Below, piece after piece: positions 20,247-32,287 of a stretch of DNA of 64,000 nt. Positions within the stretch are counted from its first letter, which is position 1, and every line of letters starts with the position of its first letter. A model generated the notes under the pieces. It was not told where the DNA came from and did not search any database. It saw only the letters and a program-made list of their open reading frames with translations. A program made the translations under genes and the position numbers. Source of the DNA: Fomitopsis serialis (taxonomy: Eukaryota > Basidiomycota > Agaricomycetes > Polyporales > Fomitopsidaceae); NCBI RefSeq assembly GCF_022376445.1, contig NW_025954963.1, positions 744,001-808,000 on the forward strand, read 5' to 3'.

Positions 20247-23200
20247 TCAAGCGGTCTCGTCCATTTTCACAATCTCTTCTACCGGCTTATCGAGCGCAGT
20301 GTGCTTGTTACGCCTGTCGGACAGGAATGCATCTATGCGTTGCTTAAGCTCCAGATCTACATGACAATCGATTAATTAGTACACCACAAAGTAGAAACGA
20401 GTATATGACTCACTTGAAATGACGTCCTCTAAGACAAGAGGCACTCGGTTGAAAGGATCCTTGGCGTCGGACAGTAAGTGTGACTTGATGGTCGAACGAT
20501 CGACGACCACCCGAGATGACGGCAGCGTAACGGGATCGCGCATGACGGTGTACATCAATGGGTCTGGTGGGACCTGCTGAGGACATATATCGAGACGCAT
20601 CAACAAGGCGACCACTCACCCAAGAACTCCTCCGGGACTTCTCCCAGATCCTCTTCTGCCTCTAGTGTGGCCTTCTTCTCCTCGACTTTGACGACGAACA
20701 TGAGCAGCTTCTCGATCTCCGTGTCGCTCTTGAGCACACGCCTCTTGGCGATACCCGCCGTGCGCTCGAAGAGCTCCTTCCGGTAGCTACGTCCGTCCGC
20801 CGCTACAGCCCTCACGAACTCGCCCTGGTCACTGAGGTTGAGGTACACGTCGATGATATCGCTGAGGAGCTGCTTCGGGTTGAACTTGTACTTCTCTGGG
20901 TTCTTGACGACCAAGTTCTGACATCTCGGACCGGCGAGAGCGTCGAGGTTATAATCAAGCATGGCCGCGAGACGGTCGACAATCTCAGGGACCATGAACG
21001 GCTCCTTGACCTCTCCCGTGAACGCCTTCAGCATCTCGACTGTCGACCTGCCCAGCTGCACGTAGCCGGACGTATGCCGTTCAAGCGTACGAAGCGCACT
21101 CTCCCGCTCGCGGCGGTGCTGCGCGGGCTGTGCGTTGAAGGTCTCTGTGTCCTCCATTTCCGTCTGGATCTCATGGATCTTAGCCAGATCGCTCAGCGAC
21201 TCGTCCATGAGGTACGTCACGTCGTTGATCATGAGGTTGACGAAGCGCACGAACTTCTCCATGTTCGTGCGTGTTTCCTTTTTCAAGGCCTCGCGGTGTG
21301 TTGGGTTGTTCCAGATGGCTTTGAAGAGGTAAGCAATGTTCCGCCTGATTATGATGCCGTTAAGGCTCAGAAACGCCACCCTGGAGTAATGTAACGCACC
21401 TCGAGTCTGACGAAGCAAGATGGTCAGTATTTTGCTTCAATCATCATGGACGGCACTCACTAAATTTGTCGTAGAACTGCGAGCTTGCGCCGGTTTGCTC
21501 GACCTCTGGAAAGTCATTAGCCTGATATGATCACCGACTTACAGACGATGCTCACCAATATAGAAATTGGTCAGCGCAGGAACGAGATACTTGAGCGCCA
21601 TAGGATGGGTGTTCATTGTCATGGCAAGTACGCTTCGCTGATTGCCCCAGTTGAGCGTAGCATAAAAGAGAGCCTGCGAACTTCTTAGCCTCATGAAAAC
21701 AAATCACCCGCAGAGATGATACGCACCTCCACCAGCTTGGACTTCAAGAACGGATTTTTGATGTACCACGTTGATGTCAAGAATGTCAACGCCCATATCA
21801 AGAGTTCGTTCTTGCCAGACAGCTCTAGGCTATCGGGGCTCTGCCGAACAACGAACAGATGGTAATCCACAATGTCTTCGATGATGTACTCCGGCAGCAC
21901 TCTAAACGACTCCGGCACCTCCCGCGGCAAAGGCAGCCTACAAGAAAGACGTCAAGCTGAGCTTATCAAGCACAATGCTGAACACGCACTCTACAGGAGG
22001 GTTCGGATGTGTGTGCCTCGGGTCAACATGCCGAATGAGCCATGTTGAAACGAAGTTCGTGAAGCTGATCGAACGGAAGACCAACTCCGGATCTGACAGT
22101 TGTACTGTATATGCGAGCTGCGAGGCCATGACCTTGTCCATCTCAGTCTTGACAGCATTGAGGCTATGCTCGACGCGAGCTTGAAGAGGACTCTGGAGTG
22201 CTCGTCAGTTCAACGTCCAGGATTTGTGCATAAGAGCTTACTCCTCGCCAGCTCCCATCTCCTTCGAGCATCTCCAAGTGCCGGTTCATCTCGTCGTACT
22301 GCCTCGCCAAGTCCTCAAATGTAGATATCGTCTTCTGGTACCCGTAGTGATTAACCGCAAGGGTGAGGTAAAAGATATCTGAGATGAAGGTCGGCGGAGT
22401 CGCAGTAGCCTCGTTCTTCTGTCGCCACTGCTCCGACTCCTCGCTCGCAGCGTTGATACGAGTCTCTTCTTTCAGATCAATGCGAGACGAATGCGCGTAG
22501 TATGCTGTATCGATGCGGTCGATCTTCTTATCATCAGTTTCTCGACCACGAGCGGATTCGAACGAGCTCACCTTGGTGTAATTCGCGTCCATGAACGGGT
22601 CACAGAAGCGTAGCATGATGGCCTGCAGATTGACCATGAAGCAGTCGGATGCAACAGTATCTGGATCAACCTAAGCCACATATACGTACGTCAGGTCCGG
22701 GACGTTGTTGAGTACACCCACAAGGACCCACCTGCATTCCAGCTCGCCTCACGTTCAATGCAACGACTCGCGCAAAGTACTGCAGCACAGCTTCTCGTGA
22801 ATCGGGAGATGCACGAACGAGCGCGTTGAATATGTTGAATAGAGAAGACTGCAGACTCTTCAGAGTTCCTCTCAGACTGGCAGTTGAGGACGCGATGTCA
22901 GCCTGCGACCGGTCTTTCGACTTCGAGTAGTACGTGTTCGCGATGGTCGGCTGGGGAATATTCAGCCTCATTCCCTGCTCCGGCCTTCAAACTTCACTTA
23001 CCCATTCTTTGTCGAACACACCCAACCGAAGGAGCGGGCCCAACAGACTGACTCGCTCAAACGTCGGCGGCGTCGCCTCCGGGTTCCAGAACTGCAGCCG
23101 CGTGATCATGACCGCGATGCTCTTGATATTCACTAGAGCCTCTAGCCCGCTGATGACCGCGCGCCAGCTGCCGTCGCCGCCCCCGAGGCCCTCCGGCCGG

Positions 23201-24426
23201 AATAGCGACTCATGGAAGCAGAGCTGGTTGACGACAGGCTCCAAAACACCGTCAATCTCGTTGTCGGGTTCGAAGCGTTTGACTAGGTCTTGAAGGAAAG
23301 GATCGACTTCCGATGGGCCGAGCGTGTCAGTGGAGGTAGCGGAAGAGGAGAGAAGGGGGCCGCTGAGTGCAGAGAGGGAGAGGAGCGGTGCGACAAGCTC
23401 TGACGGGCCAAGCGGTTTACTGTCAACAGCGTAGATGAGTGCCTGTTTGTTGCCACTTCTGCGGCAACATACCCAGTTGGTTGGGGGAACATTTCCGGCT
23501 CTTGCAACGTCAAGCCGGCGTAGCTGATGATCAAATCGCGCAACTTCTCAAGAATGTCGATGACTTGTTGCGATTGCACTGGAGTGTAATTCTGTTCGGA
23601 AGTGAGAATTGGTATAGGCGGAGCACAGACGTGACTGTCTACCTTCTTCAGGAAAGCAGATCGGCTGGCATTCAAGCGCTTCCAGCAGCCGACAAGGTAC
23701 TCGAAGACCGTCTGTTGGGGTGGGAGAGAAGCGATGACTGCAAGATACTCCAGGTCGTCCCTACATTCTCTCAGCGCGCGGGTTTGCTTAGAGATTCATT
23801 TTACTTACGACATGGACTGCGGGTCCAGTTCCAGGCGCGATATAAGCAGACGGTCTACGATGTCTCCACTTAGGCGGATGGGTTGTTGCATGCCTGTCGA
23901 GTCAACCCATGAGCATGACTCGCCAGTAACACGTCCGCTACGATCACACCTTCAGACTCGAGCTCTGCAGCGAGATGCTTCAGCCACACGACCTCCCACC
24001 CACTCTGCTCCGCGACATCTTTCTGCACAGCCAGTCAGGTAACGTCCTCCCGTCTAAGAACCATCACACATACCCGTAGCGTCACGTTGAACACCCGGGC
24101 CACGGTCTCATCCTCCCAGGCTGGGAGATCGAGGTGCGCCGGTGCGGCCTGCGGTCGCTTCTTTGGTGCCACTTGCGCAGGGGCAGCCTCTGCAGGCCGC
24201 TTCGGTGCGGACTGTTGCACCGGTCGAGGCTTGGGAGGTGCGAGCGCAGGAGGAAGCGTCGACGGCGGCGGGGTGGTCGATGTAGATGCCGCGGGCGAAG
24301 GGCTCGCTGACTGAAGCTTCGCCAATCGCTTCAAGCGAATCTGTAGGGGAACCGTCAGTACAATATTCTTCCATAGCCTGTATGATATTCTCGTACACGG
24401 TCAGCGTCGTCTTGCGGGTTGGTCAT
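20247..24426 (-). CDS. UFD2: Ubiquitin conjugation factor E4 (Ufd2)
   Basis: U-box E4/E3 enzyme that extends ubiquitin chains in the UFD and ERAD pathways with Cdc48. Seventeen minus-strand exons run from 24397..24426 to 20247..20356 (others: 24074..24340, 23950..24022, 23809..23893, 23643..23760, 23473..23591, 23002..23419, 22732..22950, 22242..22670, 21990..22192, 21727..21937, 21556..21673, 21461..21505, 21400..21406, 20620..21344, 20414..20563); 1108 aa with no frame break. After a short Ala/Pro-rich N-terminus the long Ufd2 core follows ([50 protein letters not shown]). The C-terminal U-box reads [20 protein letters not shown] to DPFNRVPL. One exon is 7 nt and is required by phase. It shares a 194-bp divergent promoter with bL35m. 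Confidence 0.95.
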
Positions 24427-24620
24427 GGCTTGTGGTGGTTGTGGTCAATGTCCACGATGCTCGAAGCCCTCGACGTACGAGTTCAGCTGGAGAGCGCCCA
24501 AGACACGCCGAGCACGTGGCGGATATTCCACCTTTTCTGCCCCACGCACCTCGACTTCCCGCCACCACCACAGTCTCGAGCTCTGCTTACGCTCTTGGGT
24601 TCGGTCTTGACGTGGACGGC
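24427..24620. promoter_or_regulatory. Bidirectional promoter UFD2 / bL35m
   Basis: Only 194 bp separate the start codons of the two divergent genes, so both 5' UTRs and core promoters must lie here. No TATA box is obvious. Inferred from spacing alone. Confidence 0.45.
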
Positions 24621-24955
24621 ATGTTCCTCTTCTCGCGGGTGCTATCGACAGCACGCCTGTTCTCGACGTCCGCCGCCGCGGCGTACCCCAAGCTCAAGAG
24701 CCATTCCGGAGCGAAGAAACGGTGGCGGTCAATTGCGTCGGGCATCTTCAAGCGCGTACGTCGCGCGTCGCACGAGCTCGGGGTGTTATGCTGATTCCAT
24801 TGCTTGATTGCGGCACCCTTCAGGGCCATGCAGGGCACAAACATTTGAACGTGAACAAGAGCATGGCGCGGAAGAACCGCCTGGCGCAAACCGCCTACTC
24901 GCACGACTCACAAACAGTCCGGCTGAAGAAGCTCCTGCCCTACGGCTCCCCATAG
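24621..24955 (+). CDS. MRPL35: Mitochondrial large-subunit ribosomal protein bL35m
   Basis: Two exons, 24621..24755 and 24824..24955, give 88 aa. The N-terminus MFLFSRVLSTARLFSTSAAA is a typical mitochondrial presequence. The mature part begins KLKSHSGAKKRWRSI, the bL35 signature (K-x-K-[TS]-H-x-G-A-x-K-R), and continues with GHKHLNVNKSMARKNRL, the basic rRNA-binding tail. The intron is 68 bp and phase 0. Divergent from UFD2 and convergent with the histidine phosphatase gene. Confidence 0.85.
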
Positions 24956-25115
24956 GATCGTTGTGAATGAGATTGGGTACAGGTTTAGACATAGGCTCAT
25001 ACAGTGCGTTGTCCCCGTCCCTGGTATCCTCCTGGCTAATTCTACAAAGCTAGCGCTATACTCTTGTAATTGTACGCATACCCACAAAACCCTGCTTCGT
25101 CGTCGTCGTCGTCGG

Positions 25116-26357
25116 TCACTTGTTCCGGATATTGATGTTCGTCTCGTCATAAGCGTTGCTCGCAGCCCGCCCCTCTTCGACAGGGACGCTCCCGCCACCG
25201 CCGAAGAACGCACGGATACTCTGCTGGTTGGGGTCGTACTCCGAGCTCCCAATGCCGCCCTTCTGGCGAGTCTGGCGATTGTCTTCAGCCGACAGGTTAC
25301 AGTCACAATAGATGTAAAACCGCTCACCACACTGTCTAAGTGTTCATGCCGATTGAAGTCTGTTACTTTGATTTCGAGTGGAGGAGGCCGGTTATCCGGG
25401 AAGTCCATCGGCACACCCTCCATTGCGCCCTGGATGCGCGTCACGTTGCGGGTCCGGCACACAGAGAACCCACTTGCCTTGACGTTCACCGTGACCCTCG
25501 TCCAAGCTGTGTTCAGAAGACCCTTGTATCGGTGGCCCGGATGTACCCCACTCTCGTCTTTGACGAGCAGTGCCGGGATAAGCTCGCTTATGCAGAGTCC
25601 ATGGCTCACAATAGCGATGTGGAGGCCCTTGTCTCCCGCCCTTGCCGCCTGCCAGATGTAGGACATCAACAACTCGTCGACAGCCTTCTTTGCGCGCGCA
25701 GCGAGGTCGTCCAGACTTTCGCCCTCCGGGAACTTTTGTGAGCGGGACTGTAGCACCGGGTAAAGGCCGCGCGCGAAGTGCTCCTCCAAGGTGAGGCCCT
25801 GTTCCATGTGCATGATCCATGGCTTGCCTTCGGCGACTCCCCAGTGCTGCTCGCGTAGGAGGGGAGACGTCGTGAGAGGTGGCTGCTCGGTCTGCGCGTC
25901 TCGGACTGCCTGAGCGGTCCACAGTGCACGCTTGAGGGGGGAAGCGTGAATAGCCAGGAAGTGTGTCTTCGCGAATGACTTTCCCAGTGCCTTGGCTTGC
26001 TGTGATACTCCGCTGGTCAGCCCACCCCGTTGTCGATATTGTAGACGGAGCTCACGTTCATGCCTGCATGCAACGTTCAAGCTTCAAAATCAGCTTACCG
26101 ACATAGCCAAGCCACCGGAACTCACCATGGTTAGAGAGCGGTGCGTCCTTCCAACCTGCCCATGCGCTTGTCTGTGTTTGTCGCATGTACATCACACCCT
26201 ACGCGCATATCATGCATGAAAGTGTACGTACCAGGTTGTCCGTCGATTCGCCATGCCTGATCTGTGCGAAATTGCGTGTGTATAAGTACTAACGTCAAGG
26301 GCCTGCGGCGAGCTGAACACTTACGAAAGTGAAGGTAACGGTGGGTGTCGAGGACAT
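25116..26357 (-). CDS. Histidine phosphatase superfamily (phosphoglycerate-mutase-like) protein
   Basis: Minus-strand exons: 26325..26357, 26232..26261, 26126..26171, 26056..26063, 25328..25999, 25116..25271; 314 aa, no frame break. The catalytic RHG motif is IRHGESTDN at the N-terminus, split from the MSSTPTVTFTF leader by an intron. WAGWKDAPLSNHG follows, then ASPLKRALWTAQAV, EQHWGVAEGK, EGESLDDLAAR and the second catalytic His in IAIVSHGLCISELI. This is the broad-specificity branch common in fungi, with a ~50-residue C-terminal tail. The 8-nt exon (26056..26063, G-M-N) is demanded by phase: the preceding exon ends in phase 1 and the next starts in phase 0. The substrate cannot be told from sequence. 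Confidence 0.88.
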
Positions 26358-27550
26358 GGTGGTTCAATGGAAAGGCTACCTGAGCCTGGCCTGCATGCGC
26401 GCACCGCATGGGCAGGAACTGGACCCATTTGGACTCTTCCGCGATCTCGCATGCGGTGGCAATATTGACTGGGTCGTGGGCGCTGTACGCTCGCCGCTCG
26501 GCGCAGGCACTGCACCCGTGACTATAGTCGACTGCTTGCGCCCAGTTTGGGAATAGCGGCTCGTTCTGCGCAGATCGCGATCTACCGCAAGCCAGACTCT
26601 GTGCGTTGTCTGTGCGACCCGGCAAGCCTTCGGAGGTTGTCTCCTTGCCGGCCTCCTCTCCTTTGCAGTGACTCATCTGAAAAAAAACTGCACGTGAAGG
26701 GAGATTGGGCTTTTTTGGATTGTCTCTGCGTCATGCATTGTTGCACCTTTCCGGCTCCTGGGAACGCGGGTTCAGCCACGAGGAGAAGGTCTGGGTAGGG
26801 TACATAAACTGGGATGTTCGCCCGCTCTTCCTCCCGTCGCAGACTCATCATCCTATCCCGAGTGGCATTCTCCCGTCGATTTGCAGGTTGACCATTGCCA
26901 TTGTTCTCGCGCTCGTCGAGACTCCAGAATGCTCTTGACGTTGTTGCTTTTTTCCCCCTGTGAGTGCCTTTTTCGTCATTTTCCTGCATCGTCAGCTCAC
27001 TCATTGTTAGTGGCAAAACGTGGTCTGTGCTTGCGCTCACCGACAACCCTGAGGGTCGGCGGGTGACGATGTCCTTCAGTGCCGTTTGCGCGCTCACTGC
27101 GAGAGAGGGTTGGCCTTACGTTGAGCGTGGCCGAGGCGTATCGGGACAAGCGTAGTACGTACCCTGAAGCAGGGGAATGTATGGCCCGTAAGTCTCCTTT
27201 GGGAATTGGTATACCTACCAGTGCATGTTACACCGTCGCATGGCTTGCATCCCTCATCGAGTCATTGCAAATAATGCCATTCGTCCCTGTAGAACACACT
27301 CCATTGCGGTGTGGCTGCAGAGTTGCTCTGAGTCGTCACTCCTCAGTCACGGACGCACGAACGAGCAAGTCCTCTGTTCCTCTGCACATGCGTGCGAGGT
27401 AAGATTTGATTACTCTGCTACTCGAGGAAAATCACGATGCTAATTGTACAATCCCCAGATCAACAGGACAAAAGAGGAGAAACTACGCGACGGATACTAC
27501 AATATGGAATACACAGATATACACGACACAAGCAGGACAGTAGCCTACCA
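26358..27550. other. Gene-poor region
   Basis: 1.19 kb upstream of the phosphatase and downstream of the SAP gene. A 171-codon minus-strand frame (26582..27097) is open but has no recognisable motif or splice partners, so I do not call it a gene. Pyrimidine-rich tracts near 26820-26880 suggest promoter sequence. Confidence 0.4.
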
Positions 27551-30500
27551 TCAGCGGCGACGAATGCGTTTGGGTGACGGGATCAGGCTCTCTCTTCTTC
27601 CAATAACCCGATATATGTCTCGCTCGTCGTAGGATCCCCCCCATGGATAGTCCGGTTCGGAGTCGTCGCCTTCGAAGCCGTTGTAACCTGGAACAGGCTT
27701 GGGGATATAGCCTCGCGGCTGGCTAGGACCCGCCGTCGGCTGAGAGATGGCACTGCGTCGAAGTCAGGGTGAGCGGACTGCGCGAAAGAATCAGACGTCA
27801 TCAATGCTCACCTGTGTTCACTACCCTCAGAACCCGACTCCCGACCACTGTCGGAGCTCGCTTCGTCCTCGTCCTCGTCCTCGTCGTCGCCTCGTCGTCG
27901 CTTCTTGAACTGAGAGATCGACGAACCATATTCCACGTCGAAGGACGGTCGGCCCGACTTGGGCGTAAAACGTGCAGGCCGCAGCGCGAACGAGCCAGTC
28001 GGACCTGCCTCGGGAGCGTCAGCCCGCCGGGAGGGCCCTGCCTGGGGCTGAGCGCGCGTAGCTCGCTCGGCCTCGTCAACCATTTTCGATGGATGGAAAG
28101 CCTTCGGGCGCCTTCCACTGTCAGGGGACTCGAAGGATTCGCCGTCGAGCTCGTCCGAATCGGGCTGCCTTCGCCGCGGCACAGCACCCCGAGTACGTCG
28201 AGGGGGGTCACCGGCTCCGGGCTTTGCTCGATGGCAGGCAATGAATCCGAGACGGGAGGGGACGACGGTGGCAGGGGCGACAAGCTGAAGTCTCGGCGAG
28301 GCCCTCGTGGCCGGAACTCGAAGGCCGGCTGCAGGGGAGCCGGACTGGGGGGCTCGAAGTCTTCGCTGCCGAAGAATTCGGCGTCGTCGATGTCCACTGG
28401 TGGCCCCGGCCTCTGCGGTTTTTCCACCGAGGAAGGGATCTCGTCCCAGTAGAACGCACTCTCGTCGTCCTCGTCTGGCAGCGGCCCCTCGTCTGGCAGC
28501 GGCTCCTCGTCTGGCAAAGGCTCCCCTGCAGCCAGCATCATCTGGGCAAGCGACGGCCTCCACTTCCCCTGCAGCCAGCCAGAAGCCGGGTCCTTCAGCT
28601 CCGCTATGAGTCTCTCGGCGACTATCCGCTTCGCCTGCATCTCGACGACCCACTCTGCAACCAAGTCCGACTGCGCCTTCAGGAAGTCGATCATCTCGTT
28701 GAGCTGCTTCCTCTTCGCCTTCAAACCGTACAGCTTTTGGACAGCGGCACGGGCCTCATCCCTGAGCTTGAGCGCGATAGCCTTGTCCATCCCCTTGGTC
28801 CGCGCCGGAGCCTCCCCGTCGGCGGCAAAAGCGGCAACGACGGCGGCATCGTACACCGCATGCACCTGCTTCTGCAACTCCGCGAGTCTGGCGTCCTCCA
28901 CGTCCTCCTCAACCTCCGACTCGCCCGACTCGACGTCGTCGTCAAGGCGGTCGATGACTTCGCTGTGGAGCGTGGCGTATGCTCGCTTCTTGAGCTCCAT
29001 ATCGTTGACAGGCTCGGGGGGTTCGTCTTGTGCCGCGAAGGCCAGGAAAGCGTTGTATACGTCTCCGAGCGGGCTGGTGGGCTGGTCCTCATTGTCGGCA
29101 GCGTTGCTGGGTTGGCCCGACGGACCGGCTCGTGCGGCGGGCGCGGGCGCAGACATGGCTTGTGCGGCCGCCTCGTCATTCTCGTCGTTCTCCTGGTCCT
29201 CGGACGAGGTCATCTCTGCGGGCGGAGGGACACGCTGAGGCCGAGACACGGAGGGGCGCGGCTGTCGCACTGCGACCTCTTCGTCGCTGAGAGCCACGAA
29301 GGCTATACATAACGGCAGGTGAGCAACTTTCAGTGACCTTCGAAGACACGAACACTTACGCTCGCGGCGCTCTCGGCGGACGTGCTCCGGCGTCTCGGGC
29401 AGCCTAAAACGGCCATCGTGCGGATCGAGGCGGGGCCTTGAAGGGCCGGCGACTGGCTGCAGCTGGGGGACAGAGCTCCGCGGTACCACTGGTTGCTGGT
29501 GAATATACGGCCCGAGCGCGCCCGTCGGGAAGGGTGAAGGCTCAGGAGTTGGGGTCCGACGGACGAAGAATGGGTTGTCGGACCCTTCCTCGGGCAGTTG
29601 CGACCACGACGGCGCGCGGCGATGCGGAGGCCCCGCCTGAGCCGGCTGCCTCGACGGGCCGGCTTCGGGTTGCGCGGGCGGCGGAGGAGGAGGCCGCGTG
29701 AAGACGGGCGGCCGTGGTGGGAGTTCGACGTTGCGCGGCGTCGATTGATACAGGCGCGGGGGCGGATTGGCGGGGGCGGGTCGGAGGTGGAACAAGGGGG
29801 AGATCCGGAGTGGCGAGAGCTGGGGCCTGCGTCCAGGTAAGAAGGTGCTGCGAGTCGGTCCCTCAGCATCCGCCGCTGAGTTGAGCGGGCCGTAGTCGGG
29901 GCTGAGGTCTCGCTCCCATTCTGTTCCGAGTGGCTGGGGTTTGATCCCGAATTGGTCCATGACCTCCAAGAGGCCCCTAGTGCCGTATGAGATGCCATCT
30001 GGCACTGTTTGGAGTTGTTGCATTGATGCTGCCGCGTTAGCGGGGACACCTGTCGTAAGGCGTCCCCGCTGGTGCTGCTGCACCGGTGCCTCAGTTTCAA
30101 AGAGTCTTGATGACCCTTGAACAAACTGAGGCACGGGTTGGGCCCGAGCCGCTGGAGAGTTGCGCTCCGCACGCGCATCTTTGAGAGGTTCGTCAGTGGC
30201 GCACTACAACTAGAACTAGGTGAGCATACCTCTCAAGCCAGTGGCCGGGACACGGGTCGAGGCGGCCGGAGGCGGTGCTTCCTCCCGACGTGGCGGCGAT
30301 GGCGGCGGTGGCGGCGGTGGCGGCGGCGATGACGGCGGCGGCGTCGGGATGAGCTGCTGCCTGACAGCCTCTTCATCCTCCTCGTCGGACGCGTCCTCGA
30401 CGACCACCTTCGGCTTCTTTCTCAGCCGTGGCGGTCTATCTAAGAAAGGGTAAGTGACGCTCCGAAGATGATGGGGATGATGACTTACATTGCGATATAC

Positions 30501-30880
30501 TTTCGCCGTATATTGCGGGTTGGATCTCCACCTCCTCTTCCACCTCCTCTTCCTTGGGCTCCGTGGCGTCGAGACGTCTCGACCTCCTAACGGGCCCTTG
30601 TTCTCTTTTCAATCTAATGTGGCGTTGGTTCCTCTGTCGGACAACACCGAGAAGAACAACTCACGGCTCAACGCCATCGGGATGCCTAGACACCAACGCG
30701 TCGATGATGTCTAATGTCTTTCCGTTCGCGCGAAGACCCTCGCGCTGAACGCCACGATGGTCAGTAGCTGGACGAAGACGCGAAGGGACGCGTAATTAAG
30801 ACGCGTACCTTCGCCAGTTGTTGTATTTCAGCGCGCTTCAACGCGCCAAGGGCGTTTTCGTTCAAAAGGTTTGTGTTCAT
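27551..30880 (-). CDS. SAP-domain protein with acidic coiled-coil and disordered regions
   Basis: Minus-strand exons: 30809..30880, 30665..30744, 30489..30613, 30230..30439, 29360..30178, 27812..29302, 27551..27752; about 999 aa. The N-terminus is a SAP motif (LKRAEIQQLAKREGLRANGK, then TLDIIDALV), a DNA/RNA-binding helix-turn-helix, followed by a basic patch (RRSRRL), a polyproline run and a long Pro/Arg-rich segment. A predicted coiled coil (AELQKQVHAVYDAAVVAAFA to LKAQSDLVAEWVVEMQAK) follows, then a short tandem repeat (LPDEEPLPDEGPLPDE) and an acidic tail after KKRRRGDDEDEDEDE. One base is missing in CCCC 28187..28190: the frame changes from TPLDVLG to RRRQPDSDELDGESFES. Probably a nuclear chromatin-associated protein; no more specific family is claimed. 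Confidence 0.72.
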
Positions 30881-31489
30881 GGTGGTTAAGTTCGATGTGA
30901 AGTGTGCTAATGCTCGACTCAGACAGGGGATGGGGACCAAGTGGGTCGCAGGGGAGGGAGGAGCAAAGCGCAGGTGATGGGTAACTAACAAGAGTTGAAC
31001 TTAGGACACGAGGACATGTGCGATTTATCACATTTGGAGAACAAAGGCTGCGGCTAATTGCCCACGGTTCCCAATTCGGTCAAGTCTGTTCAGCCACGGG
31101 CTTCCGGGCCGGGACGCCGAAACCTGGAGAACCCAAGCGATGTTCCGACAAATATGGCAACTGCAAACAAGAGCGTTGTTCTGGTGGTGAAGTCGAGAGC
31201 TCGAGCGATATACGTTGCAGGCATCATAGGCAGCAGCAACATGCCCACTGCGCCTTCTGGCATATATTATGACTCTCAGATTGTACATGTGCCTCATCAC
31301 AATTTGTGTAATGCATGACGCGGTGATCATTAGCGACGAAGTAATAAATAGATACAGCAAGACAACAAGAGAGCGGGACGTTCGTGTGACAAAAGCGCTG
31401 AGGGTTGAACATCTAATGAGGAGCGGTAAGTAGGAAACTGTACGGCAAGACAGTCTACGTACCGTCTCGCGGGCCCGCAGACATGTTTT
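30881..31489. other. Intergenic region upstream of the SAP gene
   Basis: 609 bp between the SAP gene start and the stop of the COX14-like gene, both on the minus strand. Contains the SAP gene promoter. Nothing else recognised. Confidence 0.4.
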
Positions 31490-31895
31490 CTACCAAGATT
31501 TGCCACTCCTGTCCAGGGCTGCCTGCGCGGCTTGTGCGAGCGCGATCTCGTTCTCCTCGCTCTGCGCAATGCATTGTAGTGTCCTCCTGACAGAGCGTGA
31601 TGCACCTTACCTGCTTTTCCTTATTAGAGTTGGCTTCCTGCAATGCGAGGGCCTGGTAACAGACGGCGTGAGCTCATCCGCGCCATAACATTCGTCGAAT
31701 TCTACTGACCTCTGTGAAATCGGGGTCAGCTGCAAGAGCGCATGAGATCAACGATCAACGCACCTCGCCCTCTTCGTAGTGTGTCTCGGTGTACGACACC
31801 CATCATGACTATCCCCAGATACTGACGCCAACCAGCGTATATAGTACGCCTCGGTGCAGAAGATCGCTTATTGACAGGCGCGGTCTTGTTGACAT
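31490..31895 (-). CDS. COX14: COX14-like small mitochondrial membrane protein
   Basis: Small minus-strand gene starting at ATG 31895 and ending at TAG 31490..31492. The N-terminus reads MSTRPRLSISDLLHRGVLYT, running into one transmembrane segment (VGVSIWG..VMMGVV) and a basic tail VHRDTLRRGR, then a charged helix (ALALQEANSNKEKQ; NEIALAQAAQAALDRSG). Length (about 88 aa), HxG before the helix and H-R after it fit fungal COX14-type cytochrome oxidase assembly factors, but the similarity is short. The frame requires one extra base in CCCC 31813..31816, and exon boundaries in the second half (exons near 31697..31716, 31610..31651 and 31490..31561) are my best fit. Confidence 0.45.
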
Positions 31896-32287
31896 CTTGG
31901 CATAGAAAGGCGTTATGGACGACGTAGGAAGCCCACGACAAGTCGAAAGCCCAGAGGTTTGCGAGATGTGAATGCGCGAGGTTGAGACGGCCACTGGCAG
32001 CGACAGCAGTGCGAGAGAGCGTAATGCAACCCGGAAGTGTGGACTCGGACGAGTCGGACCTGGAACGTTCCGGTGGCTGCTCGCGCCCCGCCACAAGCCG
32101 CCACAACGCCGTGCTTGACCTTGCTCAGGCTGTGCACCAGGCTTGCGTGTCCTCCTTGCTCACCTCATCCACGCGCTGGACGCGCGTCCCCTTTCTCAGC
32201 TCTTTATTACGCCCGACACGACCTACTTTCTATCTACCTTCATCTCTCACCACCACCATACCTATCACCCTCGCTTCATCCGTACCA
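31896..32287. other. Divergent intergenic region COX14-like / AN1 protein
   Basis: 392 bp between two opposite start codons. An open frame extends upstream of the AN1 start through this stretch, but its composition is unlike protein and the ATG at 32288 is the sensible start. Confidence 0.4.

Noticed and set aside
26582..27097. Open frame of 171 codons on the minus strand.
   Set aside because: Composition is not protein-like, no motif, and it overlaps what looks like promoter sequence with pyrimidine tracts.
27769..29312. Long plus-strand frames opposite the SAP gene (up to 227 codons).
   Set aside because: Shadows of the GC-rich coding strand; they lack motifs while the minus-strand frame has the SAP domain, coiled coil and consistent splicing.
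31982..32287. In-frame upstream extension of the AN1 protein.
   Set aside because: It would cross the divergent promoter; the sequence is Ser/Thr/Arg-biased, and AN1 proteins start shortly before the first finger, as at ATG 32288.
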